A stretch of 64,000 nucleotides of DNA from Gellertiella hungarica (GTDB lineage: Bacteria > Pseudomonadota > Alphaproteobacteria > Rhizobiales > Rhizobiaceae): positions 114,770 to 178,769 of the forward strand of contig NZ_JACIEZ010000008.1 of NCBI RefSeq assembly GCF_014197145.1. The letters are read 5' to 3'. The stretch's first letter is position 1, and every line of letters begins with the position of its first letter. Below the pieces are notes generated by a model. That model saw only the letters and a program-made list of their open reading frames with translations, did no database searches and was not told where the DNA came from. Shown here in pieces: positions 61,248 through 64,000 of the stretch. The position numbers and the translations under genes are program-made.

Positions 61248-62272
61248 GAGGACGATCCTCCCGTGGACGTGCCGACCGGTTGCGTGGCCGCCTGCGTCTG
61301 TTCCATGCGGACGATCCTGACGACCTGCTGACGGTCGCCGCTGCCAAGGCGCAACTCGGCCGCCCCGAACAGGCGGTCCACGATCAGCACGTTCTGGTGA
61401 ATACGGGAATTGACGATCTGCGGCTCGCCATCCGCGCCGAGCACGAAAAGCGGCGGCATCTCGCCTTGCACGATGCCGCGCGGGAAGACGACATAGACAC
61501 GCCGACCGTCGTCGAAAACGGAAACCGGCCGCCAAGGTGGGCTATCGCCCCGCACCTGCAATCCGTAGCGGTAATTTCGCGCGGCCTCGGCTGGAATGGT
61601 GGGAGCGGCTGGTGTGTTGACACGGCTTCCTGGTGGCGGTGCGGGATAGGCCCATGCCACAGAGGGCATGTAGAGCGATTCTCGCGCCCGCAACTCGATC
61701 ATGTAAACCCGTCGATCGGTGGTAATCACGAGATTGGTCGAGATGTCCTCGCGTGTTGGCTTGACGAGAATATGGACGCGGCGGTTCGCACCCGAGCCGC
61801 TTTCGGTATCTCCGATGATCCAGCGCGTCGTATCGCCGGCGGCAATGGGTCCCGTTCCGGTCAGGCTCTCGCCCGGCTCCAGCGCGATATTGGTGATCTG
61901 TCCCGGCGCGGCATAGACCTGATAGAGCGCGCCCTCCGACCAGGGATAAATCTGGATGGCGTTGTAGTAGCCTTCCCGCCGCGGTTCGACACGGGCGGCA
62001 GCATTTGCGTTCTCGACCCGGCCGGTAGGCGTGCCGGCTGCGGTGCCGCCCCGCGCCACGGTCCATGCCGGGGGCACATGCAGCGGCCGGGGCCGGTTGT
62101 CCGGGGCGGCCACCTGCGCGGCAGGCAGCGGCGGCACGTTATCATCGTAGCTGAACTGCGGCGCCCGGTTGGTCGCGCAGCCGGTCAGCATGGTGGCGGA
62201 AAGCAGCAAAGCCGGAAGGCCGAGTTTACGGAAAGCCGGAAACGCGTCATTACGGAAAGTCGAGGAATTCAT
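61244..62272 (-). CDS. trbG: Conjugal transfer protein TrbG (VirB9-like)
   Basis: 342 residues. Lipoprotein-like signal with LLSATMLTGCATN (lipobox Cys about 32), then the VirB9 domain (YPWSEGALYQVYAAPGQITN, RRVYMIELRARESLYMPSVA, VYVVFPRGI). Outer-membrane part of the transfer channel. Overlaps trbF and trbI by 4 bases each. Confidence 0.94.
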   Translation of the reverse strand: MNSSTFRNDAFPAFRKLGLPALLLSATMLTGCATNRAPQFSYDDNVPPLPAAQVAAPDNRPRPLHVPPAWTVARGGTAAGTPTGRVENANAAARVEPRREGYYNAIQIYPWSEGALYQVYAAPGQITNIALEPGESLTGTGPIAAGDTTRWIIGDTESGSGANRRVHILVKPTREDISTNLVITTDRRVYMIELRARESLYMPSVAWAYPAPPPGSRVNTPAAPTIPAEAARNYRYGLQVRGDSPPWRPVSVFDDGRRVYVVFPRGIVQGEMPPLFVLGADGEPQIVNSRIHQNVLIVDRLFGAAELRLGSGDRQQVVRIVRMEQTQAATQPVGTSTGGSSS

Positions 62273-62958
62273 TGACTCATCTCCCGTGACCAGTTGATCG
62301 CGTTGATGTAGATTCCAAGGGGATTGGTGCGCAGCCTCTCGGCGGTGCGAGGGGTCTGGATCACGATGGTCAGGATCGCGGTCCATCGCTCGGTCGTGGA
62401 AAGCTGACCGTTCTCATAGTGCCGCTCCAACCACGCCACGCGGAAGCTGTCGGGGGAAGCTCGGATGACGCTGGAGACCTCGACGGCGACCTGCTGGCGG
62501 CCGACGCGAGTGAACGGATCATTGGCGCGGGCATAGTCGTTCAGCGCCGCAGCGCCGCGGTCCGTGGTGAATTCGTATGCGCGAAGCCAGTTTTGGCGGA
62601 CGATGATAGCGTCGGCTGGGATGGCGCGGACCTGCTCGATGAAGCCGCCCAGATGGAAGGCAATCTGCGGATCGGTCGGTCGATAATCCGCCGTAGCAGC
62701 CGAGACGGCCTGCGCCTGGCCGAGATTATCGACCTCCACCACCCAAGGCACGACGGTTCCCTGTGCCGATTGCCATACAAGGGCAGCAGCGAAGCCTGCT
62801 GACAGGATCAGCGAGCCGAAGGCCATATAGCGCCAGTTCCTCGCCTGCACGCGAGCCGACCCGATGCGCTCGTCCCAAGCCTGCGCGGCCTTCTGATAGG
62901 GCGTTTCGGGTTCCGGCACCTTGCCATAGTGGGTCGTCGGTCGTTTGAAGATATTCAT
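62269..62958 (-). CDS. trbF: Conjugal transfer protein TrbF (VirB8-like)
   Basis: 229 residues. Membrane segment about 45-65 (MAFGSLILSAGFAAALVW) and a VirB8 domain (LRAYEFTTDRGAAALNDYA, RWTAILTIVIQTPRTAERLR, NPLGIYINAINWSRE). It nucleates channel assembly at the inner membrane. Overlaps trbG and the trbL remnant by 4 bases each. Confidence 0.94.
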   Translation of the reverse strand: MNIFKRPTTHYGKVPEPETPYQKAAQAWDERIGSARVQARNWRYMAFGSLILSAGFAAALVWQSAQGTVVPWVVEVDNLGQAQAVSAATADYRPTDPQIAFHLGGFIEQVRAIPADAIIVRQNWLRAYEFTTDRGAAALNDYARANDPFTRVGRQQVAVEVSSVIRASPDSFRVAWLERHYENGQLSTTERWTAILTIVIQTPRTAERLRTNPLGIYINAINWSREMSQ

Positions 62959-63590
62959 GTGCGGTCACTTTCGGAAAGGCTGACGGATGAACCGGGGCCA
63001 TGGCTGTCGCCCGATCGGACGGCATGGGCGGCGGCGGTGACGCCGTGGCTCATCGCTTGGCTGCGGCGCATTTTCTGTGCCCAGGCAGGCGAACCATCAG
63101 CGGCTGAAGGAGGGGATTGTTCGGGTGACGGGACGCCCCCGACCGTTCCCATGGAGGAACTGCCGCCGGACGCTGTGAACCCGGCTCTCGCGCCATCGGA
63201 ATAACTGGATTTCATGCTGTCGGCGGCACGGGTGGCGGCGCGCTTCAAAGGCGAGATGGCCGCCGACGCGCCGGCGCGGCTAACACCTCCGAGACCGGAA
63301 GCGATCCCGGCCGCGCCGGAGCCGCCCATCGAGCCGAGGGTGTAGGCCGACGAAGCGGCACCGACGGCCGCGGCACTACCGCGTGCAAGGGTGGCACCAC
63401 CCGACATTGCAGCGCCTCCGGCCTTGGCGGCAAGCATGGTCGCGCCTCCGGCCGCCACAGCAGAACCACCAACGGCGAGGCCGGTCCCGACGGCAGCGCC
63501 CGCGCCGAGCTGCGGGCCACCCGAAACGAGGCCGGTGGCGATGCCGGGGCCGAAAATGCCCAACCCGAGATATGTGGAACGGCCCGCGGT
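62955..63590 (-). pseudogene. trbL: C-terminal remnant of TrbL (VirB6-like)
   Basis: About 212 codons of the Gly/Ala/Ser-rich C-terminal half of TrbL (GIFGPGIATGLVSGGPQLGA, SMGGSGAAGIASGLGGVSRA). The membrane-spanning N-terminal half is missing. The frame meets a stop at 63603-63605, where sequence of an IS110-type element begins. The loss should inactivate mating unless a second copy exists. Confidence 0.8.
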
Positions 63591-63594
63591 GCAA

Positions 63595-64000
63595 GGTGCT
63601 CTTCAGTCGATTTCACCACATGGGAACGGTGCGGTCATATGTCCGGCCTACTTGTGCGGTCATGACCGCTGGCCTCGATGAAGTCCGCGAAACGGGTGGC
63701 TGGATCAAGGGGGCGCGCTTTGTGCGCGTCACGGGTTTCGGCCTGTCCTGCTTCGGGATTTCGTCCCGTGGTTCATCGTCTGTTATGCACCCTACCTGCC
63801 GGCGGTTGCCGGGCAGCTCGTCTCGGCGGTCCTGCGCTTATACGGCGGCAGATCCTACCTCAATTCCTATTGGGTCTCGATAAACTCCACCTCTGGTCAA
63901 CAATGCCCAGATCATCCGGGCGATCTTATTGGCCAGCGCCACCGCTACGACCTTGAACGGACGCCGCGTAAGCATGTTCTTCAGCCACGGCCAAACTCGG
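63595..64000 (-). mobile_element. IS110-family insertion sequence, partial
   Basis: From about 63,595 the sequence no longer fits trbL. A non-coding end of about 240 bases, with TGCGGTCAT repeated at 63,632 and 63,655, precedes the 3' end of a transposase gene of the IS110/IS1111 type. The element runs off the right edge. The exact left boundary is uncertain by a few bases. Confidence 0.75.
63838..64000 (-). CDS. IS110-family transposase, C-terminal 53 residues (partial)
   Basis: The reverse strand encodes RVWPWLKNMLTRRPFKVVAV then ALANKIARMIWALLTRG and ends in DPIGIEVGSAAV. This is the conserved C-terminus of IS110/IS1111-type DEDD transposases. The gene continues beyond base 64,000. Confidence 0.85.
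   Translation of the reverse strand, partial: RVWPWLKNMLTRRPFKVVAVALANKIARMIWALLTRGGVYRDPIGIEVGSAAV

Overview
The window reads as a chromosomal segment of an alphaproteobacterium of the order Hyphomicrobiales, most likely Rhizobiaceae. Evidence: a Brucella/Rhizobium-type erythritol locus (eryABCD-like genes plus eryR-tpiA2-rpiB), a type-II lumazine synthase (RibH2) behind an FMN riboswitch, and a Trb-type conjugation cluster as found in rhizobial integrative elements. Species is not determinable from sequence reading alone.

Region 1 (1-20,736) is a polyol and tetrose-phosphate island. Minus-strand genes give eryR-tpiA2-rpiB and eryA-eryB-eryC-(iron alcohol dehydrogenase)-eryD, with a divergent transaldolase-type gene. 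A plus-strand operon encodes a DUF2291 protein and a ribose-type ABC importer. It is followed by a DeoR regulator, then a second module of FGGY kinase, DeoR regulator and FAD-dependent glycerol-3-phosphate-dehydrogenase-like enzyme, and finally riboswitch-controlled ribH2.

Region 2 (20,737-28,058) looks like a D-apiose/D-apionate catabolic cluster: a GntR regulator divergent from a RuBisCO-like protein, a DUF1537 kinase, an apionate oxidoisomerase-like enzyme, an apiose dehydrogenase-like enzyme and an apionolactonase-like enzyme. If the RuBisCO-like protein is the decarboxylase type, this pathway yields L-erythrulose 1-phosphate. That is the substrate of the tpiA2 product in Region 1, so the two regions would share the route to D-erythrose 4-phosphate.

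Region 3 (28,059-39,993) holds a membrane diguanylate cyclase; a bufferin-type operon (DUF2282 peptide, DUF692/MNIO enzyme, DUF2063 partner, DoxX protein) with an ECF-like promoter; an Ntn-hydrolase; an inositol-phosphatase-like enzyme; a 1-Cys peroxiredoxin with a 43-residue membrane peptide; and a TMADH-type demethylase paired with an Ldh-family oxidoreductase, divergent from a GlxA-type AraC regulator.

Region 4 (about 39,994-64,000) looks like a horizontally acquired element. It begins at an 18-base match to the 3' end of an initiator-type tRNA and an unusual 51-base periodic array. It carries many regulators and redox or repair enzymes: two SDRs, LLM flavoenzyme, broken RidA, AcuI-like reductase, YeeE transporter, peroxiredoxin, a two-component system with cytochrome b561 and a Spy-like protein, a molybdenum oxidoreductase with a flavin reductase, MsrB-MsrA and a thioredoxin-like protein. 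It ends in trbF-trbG-trbI-DUF2274, with trbL truncated by an IS110-family element that runs off the window. The gene mix suggests protection against thiol, methionine and electrophile damage, but that theme is inferred. All family assignments rest on reading motifs, not on database searches.
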